Below are positions 51,295-60,475 of a stretch of 64,000 nt of DNA, in pieces. The stretch comes from Alloacidobacterium sp963833015. GTDB taxonomy: Bacteria > Acidobacteriota > Terriglobia > Terriglobales > Acidobacteriaceae. The position numbers were made by a program, and so were the translations under genes. The stretch is taken from the NCBI GenBank assembly GCA_963833015.1, contig CAWHWJ010000015.1, positions 62,001-126,000 on the forward strand. Direction: 5' to 3'. Every line of letters begins with the position of its first letter. Within the stretch, counting starts at the first letter, position 1. The notes beneath the pieces were generated by a model, which worked only from the letters and a program-made list of their open reading frames with translations, had not been told where the DNA came from and ran no database searches.

Positions 51295-53727
51295 ATGAAT
51301 GCCGATTTGCGACTTGCCTTACGGCAGCTGAGAAAAGCGCCTGGATTTGCCCTGACCGCTGTGCTGACGCTGGCACTTGCTATAGGCGCCAATGCGGTCG
51401 TCTTCAGCGTGCTGAATGCGCTGGTTCTGCGCCCGCTTCATGTGCCGCACTCCGACAATTTGTTCATGGTGGAGCGCAACTACTTGTCAGAAACCACTCC
51501 GTCGCAATCGTATCCGGATTACCTCGACCTGCGCGACAGGAACCACAGCTTCGATTCGCTGGTTACTTATAACATCACGGGCGGCATCGGGCTCGATACC
51601 GGCAGCGGAAACCCAACAGTGGTCTGGCCTTACATGGTGAGCGGCAATTACTTCGATGCTCTCGGCATTCAGCCCTATCTTGGTCGGCTCCTCCATGCTT
51701 CCGAAGAGCATGGAAAGAACAGCATGCCGGAGATCGTTTTGAGCTACGCCCTCTGGCACAGTTACTTCAACGGTGATCGCGCCGCTGTGGGCCGCACCGT
51801 GCAGATCAATAAACACCCCTTCACGATCGTAGGCGTTGCGCCGCCGGACTTCCGCGGCACTGAACTCTTCTTCGCGCCCGATCTGTGGGTTCCCCTCGTC
51901 AATACGCCCCAACTTCTCGACTGGTATTCGCTGGAGGAACGCGGCAATCATTCGGCCTGGGTAGCGGGCCACCTTAAGCCTGGAGTGACGTCGGCGGCGG
52001 CCACATCGGACCTGAACACTATCGCGGCTTCTCTGGCCAAGGCGTATCCCAAATCGGATGACGGCCTGAAATTCTCATTATCCCGGCCCGGACTCGCCGG
52101 AAATACCCTCGCCAAGCCCACCCGAGCGTTCATGGCTGGCCTCATGCTTCTGGCCGGCCTCATCCTGCTCGCCGCGTGCGCGAATCTGGGCAGTCTCTTT
52201 GCCGCCCGCGCGGCCGACCGCTCTCGCGAGATCGCGGTCCGCATGGCTCTTGGATCGCGCCGCCAGCTCATCGTCCGCCAGCTGCTCACCGAGGCCCTTG
52301 TGCTTTCGCTGGCCGGAGGTGTTGTGGGCATGGCGGGAGCCGTAGCCATCCTGCGCATACTGAGCACCTGGCGGCCGATTCCCGATATCCCCATCAATGT
52401 GCCGGTCAATCCGGACGTAGCCACCTACGGACTGGCTCTTCTGCTGGCCGTCTTCAGCGGTGTCTTCTTCGGCATGGTTCCAGTGCGCCAGGTGCTCCGC
52501 GCCGATCCCTGGCAGATCATTCGCTCCGGCGCTGCGGATTTGGGTGGCGCACGGCGCTTTACGTTGCGCGACGTGCTGTTGGGTCTGCAGATCGCCATTT
52601 GCGCTGTTCTGGTTACCGCTTCGCTCGTTGCTGTGCGCGGACTCGCCCGCTCGCTTGATAGCAACTACGGTGTTCAGCCCAAGGGAGTGATGCTCGTAAA
52701 GACCGACCTGCAAATGGCTGGATATAGTGGCGAGCAGCGTCTGCAGATGCAGAAGCGCATGCTCGATGCCGCGGCAGCGATTCCCGGAGTCACCGCCGTG
52801 GGATATGCCGATCGGCTTCCACTCAGTATCGGCGGCAACGACTCCGACGTATTCGCCGACACAACCACCGACTTCCGGCCTTCGAATGCGGCGGCCGATG
52901 CCGAGAATTTCGGCGTTTCACCGGATTACTTCCGCGCCGCCGGAACTGCGCTTCTGTCCGGCCGGAACTTGACCATGCATGACCAGGACAAGGCTCCCGT
53001 GGTGGCCGTCGTCAATCGCGAATTTGCCCGCAAGGTCTTCGGGTCCGTCGATAAAGCAATTGGAGGCCACTTCAAGTTCTGGGGCGGCCAACGAGCAGAA
53101 GTCGTAGGCGTGGTGGAAGACGGCAAGTACCAGACCCTCACCGAAGATCAGAAGCCGGCGATGTTCTTTCCCTTCCTGCAACATGTGTCCAGCAACACCT
53201 GGCTGATCGTCCGCTCACAGCGCGACCCGCAGGAGATTGCCGCCGCCCTGCAGCACTCGATGCGTGGTCTCGATCCCGCAATGCCACTCGAGATCAAGAC
53301 CTGGAACAGCGAGTTGGATTCAGCCCTCTTCGCCGCCCGTGTGGCAACGGTCTCTCTCGGTGTTCTGGGCCTTCTGGGCGCGATGCTCGCCATTACCGGC
53401 ATCTTCGGCATGGCCTCCTACACCGTCAGCAAGCGATTCCGCGAGCTCGGCATCCGCATTGCGCTCGGCGCCGATCAGCGCAAGCTGCTCAGCGCAGCCC
53501 TGGGGCGCACTTTCCGGTTGCTCGCCATCGGCTCTGTAGCCGGCTTGATCCTCGGTGTCCTGGCTACCCGCGTTCTTTCATCCATTGTGTATCAGGCCAC
53601 GCCAAAGGACCCCGTCATCCTCGGCGGAGTCATTCTCACCATGCTCTGCGTCGGCATTGTCGCAGCCTTGATCCCCGCCCGGCGCGCTCTCGCCGTCGAC
53701 CCGATGATCCTGCTGCGCGACGAATAA
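51295..53727 (+). CDS. ADOP-type MacB/FtsX permease
   Basis: 810 aa. Helix 1 is GFALTAVLTLALAIGANAVV, followed by a large periplasmic MacB_PCD domain (residues 50-240), FtsX helices around LMLLAGLILLAACANLGSLF, a second periplasmic domain and FtsX repeat (VSLGVLGLLGAMLAITGIFG, IVAALIPARRALAVDPM). This duplicated layout without an adjacent ATPase defines the acidobacterial duplicated orphan permeases. Role uncertain (export or envelope stress). No PadR gene is next to it. Confidence 0.9.
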   Translation: MNADLRLALRQLRKAPGFALTAVLTLALAIGANAVVFSVLNALVLRPLHVPHSDNLFMVERNYLSETTPSQSYPDYLDLRDRNHSFDSLVTYNITGGIGLDTGSGNPTVVWPYMVSGNYFDALGIQPYLGRLLHASEEHGKNSMPEIVLSYALWHSYFNGDRAAVGRTVQINKHPFTIVGVAPPDFRGTELFFAPDLWVPLVNTPQLLDWYSLEERGNHSAWVAGHLKPGVTSAAATSDLNTIAASLAKAYPKSDDGLKFSLSRPGLAGNTLAKPTRAFMAGLMLLAGLILLAACANLGSLFAARAADRSREIAVRMALGSRRQLIVRQLLTEALVLSLAGGVVGMAGAVAILRILSTWRPIPDIPINVPVNPDVATYGLALLLAVFSGVFFGMVPVRQVLRADPWQIIRSGAADLGGARRFTLRDVLLGLQIAICAVLVTASLVAVRGLARSLDSNYGVQPKGVMLVKTDLQMAGYSGEQRLQMQKRMLDAAAAIPGVTAVGYADRLPLSIGGNDSDVFADTTTDFRPSNAAADAENFGVSPDYFRAAGTALLSGRNLTMHDQDKAPVVAVVNREFARKVFGSVDKAIGGHFKFWGGQRAEVVGVVEDGKYQTLTEDQKPAMFFPFLQHVSSNTWLIVRSQRDPQEIAAALQHSMRGLDPAMPLEIKTWNSELDSALFAARVATVSLGVLGLLGAMLAITGIFGMASYTVSKRFRELGIRIALGADQRKLLSAALGRTFRLLAIGSVAGLILGVLATRVLSSIVYQATPKDPVILGGVILTMLCVGIVAALIPARRALAVDPMILLRDE

Positions 53728-54296
53728 TCGAATCGGAGGGGGAAAGCAACCCTGCAGAGGGCCAGAAAACGAGAGCCCGGCTGGGATGCCGGGCTTCAGC
53801 GTCCGCCGTTCAGTTGTCGCATTATCGCCGAGGCATCCAGCGAGCCGAATCTGGTTTTCTGGGTGGTTGCGAAAATACGGGACCGGCTCGATTAACGCCG
53901 CCGCGGATGGAGCTAGACTCATATTGTGACGCCGCACCCATCATGGAATGAGAGCTACGCGGATTCCGAAAACTTGAATGATTGGACGCATGCATTTTGC
54001 AAAATCGTAGATTCACTGAACCGGACCCAAAGTCTATATCACTGACCTAGGTTAAGCTGATTAGTCGGAATCTCGGAACCTTTGCAGCTAGCGAGCAATG
54101 TGGCAATCAGTTCTCCGGTTAGCCGGTTGTACAGACAAGTGGTTGCATCAAAAAGATGCAACGATCAGCGCAGTTCAATGAGTGAGTTAGTCTGTGGCTG
54201 ATGAAAAGCTCGTTTTCTGCGAAAACGGCCTCGAATCCGATGATAGAAAATGTCCACCCGGGCCGAGAAAATCGCTTGTAGGTCATCCTGGCGCGA
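53728..54296. other. Intergenic region with a hairpin
   Basis: No gene recognised in 569 bp. GTTGCATC-AAAAA-GATGCAAC at 54142-54162 is a perfect 8-bp hairpin that could be an operator or weak terminator. AGCCCGG-...-CCGGGCT near 53774-53794 may end the ADOP transcript. Confidence 0.5.
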
Positions 54297-55433
54297 TTAA
54301 TTTTCTACTAGTTTTCCGAGGATGAGTTTTTCAACAGACACGTCTGGAACCAACAACCGAGAAACCCAGACTGAGACTCTTCGAGAACCGCTTGCCGGTG
54401 ACTTGATGAGCTGCGCCGCTAACGCAGTCCGGCAAGTACGCATGTCTTTCAGCACCTCGGCCTGATTTGACAGGAATACATAATGGTTCGCACCCGGCAG
54501 CGTAATCACACGCGCCGTCGTCACGCCATGTTCAACAGCCTTTTCTTGCCTCTCCGTTAAAGCTCCTAACGCAGTGGAGTAAGCTTGGGCTTCGGTCCGC
54601 ACCGAGGGATCCGTATTGTCGTCAACCCAGGTTCCCTGACTGTGCGGGTTCGCAAATATGACAAGCGCAGGCACCGGAATATCGGTGTACTTCTTTGTGC
54701 CCACGATGAGCGACATCAACATGGCGCCACCGGGAAAATCACGTTGTTTTCCAACCCCTCCGTCTGAAGTCGATTCCCGTTGCTGGCGGAGCTCCGCTTC
54801 GGGAAATCGGAATCCGTCAACACGCTCATAATATTTCTGTAGTGCACTGAAGCTGGCCAAATCAGCACCGCTTGGTGGAGGAGGCTGGGGTCCATGGAGT
54901 TCCTGGATTTCCTTGATGCTTGCTCCCTTGCCGTTGTCGAATGCGTAAGAATATGCGGCATCAAGGTAGACCAAACCTGCAAGGCGGTCCGGGTGGCTGT
55001 TTGCAACCGAACTCAATTCCGCGCCAGCGATCGAGTGTCCTACCAGAATTGGTCTGTTCAGTTTGAGCGCGTCAATCACTACCAGCACATCATGGCCGAG
55101 GCGCTCGGCTGGGTTCTCGCTTGCTGCATAACCGGATGCGCCGAACCCGCGCCGCGTAATGCCGTAAACATGGTAGTGGGTTGCGAGTTTCGGTGCGAAA
55201 TCGTCAAATACATGCGCCGTATTCCCGCCCCCGGCAAGAAGGACGATCGCCCTGCCAGAACCGCCCCAGTCGAGCACTTCCAGCCGGACATTCTTATCGA
55301 CGCTTACAAATCTAGTGTTCTGCGGCGACGGATCCTTCCAGATGGCGGAGCTTTGTGAATGAAGAGGAGCTATAAGGCATGCGAGCAAAATAGAACCTGC
55401 TAACCGACTACTGAAGGGCATAGGGCCGTCCAC
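54297..55433 (-). CDS. Secreted alpha/beta hydrolase; C-terminus altered by a frame change
   Basis: 378 aa with a signal peptide (RLAGSILLACLIAPLHSQ). Oxyanion GGGNTAH, nucleophile elbow LVGHSIAGAELS (Ser), LDAAYS and the His in GANHYVFLSNQAEV. Esterase/lipase or haloperoxidase-like fold. After KDMRT the frame continues as CRTALAAQLIKSP, whereas a one-base shift gives AGLR then TAG, the usual end of this family just after the last helix. So the extra 40 residues are probably an artefact of a lost or gained base. Acts outside the cytoplasm. Confidence 0.8.
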   Translation of the reverse strand: MDGPMPFSSRLAGSILLACLIAPLHSQSSAIWKDPSPQNTRFVSVDKNVRLEVLDWGGSGRAIVLLAGGGNTAHVFDDFAPKLATHYHVYGITRRGFGASGYAASENPAERLGHDVLVVIDALKLNRPILVGHSIAGAELSSVANSHPDRLAGLVYLDAAYSYAFDNGKGASIKEIQELHGPQPPPPSGADLASFSALQKYYERVDGFRFPEAELRQQRESTSDGGVGKQRDFPGGAMLMSLIVGTKKYTDIPVPALVIFANPHSQGTWVDDNTDPSVRTEAQAYSTALGALTERQEKAVEHGVTTARVITLPGANHYVFLSNQAEVLKDMRTCRTALAAQLIKSPASGSRRVSVWVSRLLVPDVSVEKLILGKLVEN

Positions 55434-55617
55434 TCCCTGATCTATGGCCTACGCTGTACCGGTTTCGAAGGTTCCCTCCTTATTCGCGCGACGACACATT
55501 CGGCTACCGGGGCCAATTCAGGTGGCGCATTACCGCCTACCCGATTCGTGCGCGGTTGGTTCTGGAAACGTGGTAAGCCCTGAAGTCAACAATTCAGACT
55601 GGATTACGGCTGCCTAG

Positions 55618-58245
55618 TCACCGATCGTCGCGCATGATATTTAAGGGATCTACGATCGAGGCCTGAACTGCAGGAAGCGCGGTCGCAATTACTACGGATA
55701 CTCCTGTTGCGAGTGCGACGATTACCCAAATCGATAGTGGCGGCGAACTGATGATCGTTGTGCCACTCATCAATACACGCAGGAGCGCGAGTGTAATTAA
55801 GGTGCCCATCAAGGTGCCTGCAAGGACAAGTTTTCCTGCATTGCTGATGATCCTTAATCCGATACGCCAACGCTGAGCACCGAGCGCAATACGCAGGGCC
55901 AATTCACGTTGACGCTGGCGTTGAGCATCGCGCTGCACACTGAATAGCCCGAAAATACTGAGGATCGTTGCGGTAAATGCCGATGCGCTGCAGAGCAGTG
56001 TGGCGATCCGCAAAGGCGCAAAGGCAGATTGAGCGAGCTGAGCATCAAAGGTGCTGATAGAAATGGGGGCCGTTTCGTAGCCTGGTACAGACTGAATTCT
56101 TCGATGTAGTTCGGCTGGTATATGCGCGTCCGACTTTGAGTGATCGATAAACAGCGTCATCCGAGGAAGACAGTCCTGGTACATGGGAAAGTAAATGGTG
56201 GGCTCTGCGTGCTGCCGGAACATCCCAAACACCTGTGACTGAACTACTCCGATGATCTGTGTTCTCACACCTCTGTCATCAATAACAGCCCCGCCGAGCG
56301 GTTTGCCACCGAAATAAAGATCGGCGGCTTCCTGGTTGAGAATACCTATTCGACCTTGACCGGCAACCTGATGGTCAGAGAACTTTTGGCCAGCTACCAA
56401 TGACATGCCAAGTGTCTCGAAATAACCGGATGAAACAACGTTCACATTTAATTCGGTGTTGACTAGCGATGACACGGGAACACGAAAGTGCGCACGGATG
56501 GTTGGCTCGGGAGCAATTAAATGATCCGTGTAATCGTAATAAATCGTTGGGCGCTTTTCATTCGATGTATCTGTGGGATTTCTCTTGACCACACCAATGA
56601 CCTCAACCGGGGAGCCGAAGGGATCCTGGATCATCATTCCAGCGGTCTTCGACCCAAAGAGCTCGTGAGCAGCGGCCTCATCGACAAGAGCTTCCTTGCG
56701 GGTTGGATCTCTGACACCGAACATTCGCCCAGCAATCGGCGATCGATCTATGTATTTGAGCGATTCAGAGGTGAGCCAATCAATATCCATCTCCACGTCG
56801 CGAAACTGCGAGGATGGCAGCTCAACTCTAAATGATCGCCATTTTGGCTGATTGCCCGGAAGTTGGGCTGTCCACGCCAATGGTGACAGATTGGCGACCG
56901 ATTTCGCCCCGCTTCTCGACCTCCTTGAAATAGCTCAAATCAACTTCCGGTCGCATCTGTGCTTGTACGGTTAAAAGTATCGGATCACCGAGGCTACGTC
57001 CGGTGCTTGTCTCTAAAGCTGTGTGAAGACCTCTAACAAGAAAGACCGAAGAGATTACCAGTACATAGCAGGCCGTAATTTGCCCAATGACCAAGCCAGT
57101 TCGAAGACCTTCTATCTTTTTTGAAGGCAGCCCGCTTTCACGCCCAAGAATGATCCACGGGCGATCAGTCACTGTCGCAAAGACGGGCATCATTCCGCTG
57201 ATGATGGTAATGCAGACACTTGCTATTGAGGCCGCAAAGATTGGCAACAAATGCGGCGCGAAGACAAGGTGTTCTGCATCCTCTTTAAAGAGCAGTGCTG
57301 GGATAATACGCGCTGTGCAGACTGCCAGCAGTGCTCCTATGACTCCCCCTGCCAGAGAGATAACGATACTGTCCGACAATAACTCTCCGATGAGTTGCCT
57401 ACGGGTCGCGCCGAGCGCAACCCGCAAAGATGTCTCGTGAGACCGCTTTAAAGCTCTTCCCATCAAGAACGAAGCAACATTGATAGAAGCGATGAAGAAC
57501 ACAGCACCGGCAGTAACATTCAACAATGCGCCAATACGCGACAACCCCCGAATTGTTCTCGGTGCTGCGCCTGTGAAAGAAACAACATTAATAGCGCTGG
57601 ATGGTCCCAAACTCCTGCGAACAGCTGATTGCACCTGACTCAGTGAAATAGACGGTTGAAGCGAGCCGAGCACCCACAAATCCCGGGTACTGCGGTCTAC
57701 ACCTTGCAAATCTTTATCTTGTAAAGGCATCCAGAGATCGACACCACGGTCACTGTAGAGACCTTCCATTCGCTCGGGTGCAATACCAATGATCGGAAGG
57801 TCTGTGTTATCGACCCTAATCTGATGACCAATGACATCAGCCTTGCCGTCCAATTCGTTTTGCCACATGTGGTGGCTGACAATGATCCCAACTCCTGATG
57901 GCAGTTCTAGTGCCTCCGCTAGATTGGGAGTGACAGCAGCAACAATCGCGATCTTGGCGTGACCATCAATCGCAATGTCGGTTGGCACAATTCGAGCAGC
58001 GCCGATCCAGGCAAATACATTCGAACTGTGTTTGAGCTGGAGATATTCAGCACGTGAGAGCTGTCCTAATTCATGGAAGCGGTCCTGACCTAATATCGAG
58101 ACGATCCTGTCTGCATGTTTAAGTGGAAAGGGGGGATTCGTCAGTCCCTGGACAAACCCATACACGGAAGCATTGCTGCCGACTCCAATTGCGATTGTGA
58201 GCAGGAGAGCAATTGACAGTCCTGGTGTTCGTACAAATGCTCTAG
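55618..58245 (-). pseudogene. ADOP-type permease, broken by a frameshift and an IS insertion
   Basis: Frame 1 (58245 to 56828) carries APRAFVRTPGLSIALLLTIA, the MacB_PCD domain and first FtsX repeat. Frame 2 (56880 to 55618) carries the second half, ending VDPLNIMRDDR. They overlap at 56828-56880, where one base change in length would rejoin them. The 5' end is cut at 58245 by the IS, and the missing N-terminal codons (LPAIRGSAR) lie beyond it at about 59554-59590. Non-functional as written. Confidence 0.8.
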
Positions 58246-59549
58246 GAGCTTGTTGAAATTCGCCGCAGTGGGGCGGATTCATTGGGGATTGGATCTTGTG
58301 CGGAGCTGAAATCAGTTCGAAACTCAGGCTTATTCAGTGTGTTTGTGCGGTTCCGAGAACCTCCATGGAGGCTATCTCAGGCGCTGAGAGAAGGTTTCAG
58401 GCACCCTGCTCCATGAGCCTGGGTAGGTTGTTGTTGGGCGATCAGCGTTGGCAGCCTGATCAAGTTGTGGGCCGCGCAACTGAAGACGAACAGCCAGTCC
58501 ACTTTTTCCAGGCCGCGATACTTGACCTGTTGGAGAGGTCCGGTCTGCTTGAGCCATCCGAAGCACTTCTCCACTAGCCATCTCCGGCTCCGGCTGATGG
58601 CATAGCCTGGATGGCGCGTGGTCCTTCTGTCCAGGCTACTGCTGCGTCCGTTCTCGTACTTGGTGACATGCGGAGTTACGTTCAACTCCCGCACCGTGGT
58701 TACAAAATCCTTTGTATCGTAAGCCTTGTCTGCCCCCACAGTAATACGCCGGGAGCGGCCCTTCTGCTCGGCGTCCAGCATCAACAGCGCGGCGTCGCGC
58801 TCCGCATATCCATCAGCGTGCGTGACCATCGCGGCAGCAATCAGCCCGTTGCGATTCTCCACCAGCGCATGGCCCAGGTAACTCAGCTTCGACTCCTTGC
58901 CGCAACTCTTCTTGTAGAGCCGCGCATCCGGATCGGTGGTCGACTCGTGGGTGTCGTTCCTACGTTGCTGGCCGTGGAAGTTCGAGCCGTCACCATCGTC
59001 GGAACCGTCCTTCTTGCGGAAGCTCTTCTGCGACGCCCACGCCTGGATCAGTGTGCCATCCACAGTGAAGTGTTCGTCCGACATGAACTTCTTCCCCTGT
59101 CGGTTGACTTCGGCGAAGAACTGCTGCGCCACCTCGCTGGTCAGCAGCCGATCGCGGTTCTTCGAGAACACCGCGTGATTCCACACCGCGTCGTCCATAC
59201 CCAGCCCCACGAACCAGCGGAAGAGCAGGTTGTAGTCGATCTGCTCGACCAGCATCCGCTCCGAGCGCACCGAGTAGAACACCTGCAGCAACAGCGCCCG
59301 CAGAATATACTCCGGCGCGATCGACGGACGGCCACTTGCTGCATACAGTTGGTCGAACTCCCCGCTGAGCGACAGCAACACCTTGTCCGTCAGCTTGCGC
59401 ACTGCTCGCAATGGATGGTCCTCGGGCACTCGCTGCTCCAGCGACACATAGCTGAACATCCCATCCTGAACCCGCTCATCTCCTCGCATGCCACTTAGAC
59501 GATTACCTCTCTCTCGCGGTCGCAGGAAGGAACCTATTTCAACAAGTTC
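58246..59549 (-). mobile_element. IS5-type insertion sequence (1304 bp) in the ADOP gene
   Basis: Imperfect terminal inverted repeats GAGCTTGTTGAAAT (58246) and ATTTCAACAAGTTC (ending 59549), flanked by CTAG on both sides (58242-58245, 59550-59553) as target duplication. It encloses one transposase gene on the minus strand. Confidence 0.85.
58377..59489 (-). CDS. IS5-like DDE transposase
   Basis: 370 aa. MFSYVSLEQRVPEDHPLRAV, SVRSERMLVEQIDYNLLFRW, then HFTVDGTLIQAWAS (Asp), ITVGADKAYDTKDFVTTV (Asp) and RSRRWLVEKCFGWLKQTGPL (Glu). The N-terminal DUF772 domain is intact. Full length and probably functional. Confidence 0.9.
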   Translation of the reverse strand: MRGDERVQDGMFSYVSLEQRVPEDHPLRAVRKLTDKVLLSLSGEFDQLYAASGRPSIAPEYILRALLLQVFYSVRSERMLVEQIDYNLLFRWFVGLGMDDAVWNHAVFSKNRDRLLTSEVAQQFFAEVNRQGKKFMSDEHFTVDGTLIQAWASQKSFRKKDGSDDGDGSNFHGQQRRNDTHESTTDPDARLYKKSCGKESKLSYLGHALVENRNGLIAAAMVTHADGYAERDAALLMLDAEQKGRSRRITVGADKAYDTKDFVTTVRELNVTPHVTKYENGRSSSLDRRTTRHPGYAISRSRRWLVEKCFGWLKQTGPLQQVKYRGLEKVDWLFVFSCAAHNLIRLPTLIAQQQPTQAHGAGCLKPSLSA

Positions 59550-59804
59550 CTAGCGGAACCACGAATTGCAGGCAGACCTCGAGAGAGGATCACTCAATCT
59601 AATATGCAACTGGCATGCCAAGCCTGGACCTTGGGATACCAGGACCTCGCGCATACTATGCGTCCAGTTTTGGGATTCGTATGTCCATCTGTGGACAGAC
59701 TTTCCCGCTCTCGATTATCGACAAATCTATAGCGCCGTATCGACAGTGCTTCGGGTGCGGAGATGTGCGGTTACCACTTTGCCGATCGGGAGCAGTGTGG
59801 ATAC

Positions 59805-60007
59805 GGCGATTTGGACTAAACCGTGTGGGGATTTGGCAGGACAATTGCTTTATGGGGATTCAATGCAGCGCAGCCATTTGGTGCCGACAGTGACGAGTTT
59901 TGGAGCGTTCTGACTGCAGCGGTGGCGGTGATGTTCACTTCGCAATTGTCCTGCCAAATCGTACTACGCTTCCAGCTACCCGCGAAGCGGGTTTAGTCCA
60001 AATCGCC
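59805..60007. repeat. 203-bp inverted-repeat element (MITE-like)
   Basis: Outer arms GGCGATTTGGACTAAACC (59805-59822) and its exact complement (59990-60007), inner arms GATTTGGCAGGACAATTGC (59830-59848) and its exact complement (59942-59960). The centre is about 93 bp of non-coding DNA. It ends 127 bp before the PadR start. Confidence 0.8.
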
Positions 60008-60134
60008 TTAGCGCGTTTCGAGGATAGCTGGGCCTGGAGACGTGGTAAGACCCAGTTCGCCTCACCTGAACGAGGAGCACTTGCCTGAATGGGGCCGAAT
60101 CTCGTATTCTCCTGTCAATGACTGAGGGGAGAAC

Positions 60135-60464
60135 ATGACCAAGTCTACGGAATTGCTCCAAGGTACGTTGGACCTCCTCATTTTGAAAGTTCTGAGTCTG
60201 GAGCCTATGCATGGGTGGGCTATAGCACAACGCATTCGTCAGCTTTCGACTGATGTTCTGCGCGTGAATCAGGGTGCTTTGTATCCAGCGCTTCACCGTC
60301 TCGAACACCAGGCCTGGATTACAGCAGAGTGGGGAGAGTCAGAGAACAACCGGCGCGCGAAGTACTATTCGCTTACGAAGGCCGGACGCAAGCGGCTGGG
60401 GGCCGAAGAGCAGTCATGGGATCGGCTGTCGGCGGCGGTCCAAAGCGTGTTGAAGGCTGTCTGA
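60135..60464 (+). CDS. PadR family transcriptional regulator
   Basis: 109 aa winged helix: LLQGTLDLLILKVLSLEPMH, VNQGALYPALHRLEHQAWIT, ARYYSLTKAGRKRL-type wing. It ends 11 nt before the ADOP start, so the two form an operon, the usual PadR-ADOP pair. Likely represses its own operon and releases it on ligand binding. Confidence 0.92.
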   Translation: MTKSTELLQGTLDLLILKVLSLEPMHGWAIAQRIRQLSTDVLRVNQGALYPALHRLEHQAWITAEWGESENNRRAKYYSLTKAGRKRLGAEEQSWDRLSAAVQSVLKAV

Positions 60465-60475
60465 AGGAGGTCGCC

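Noticed and set aside
58611..59498. 295 aa plus-strand ORF
   Set aside because: Antisense of the IS5-type transposase.
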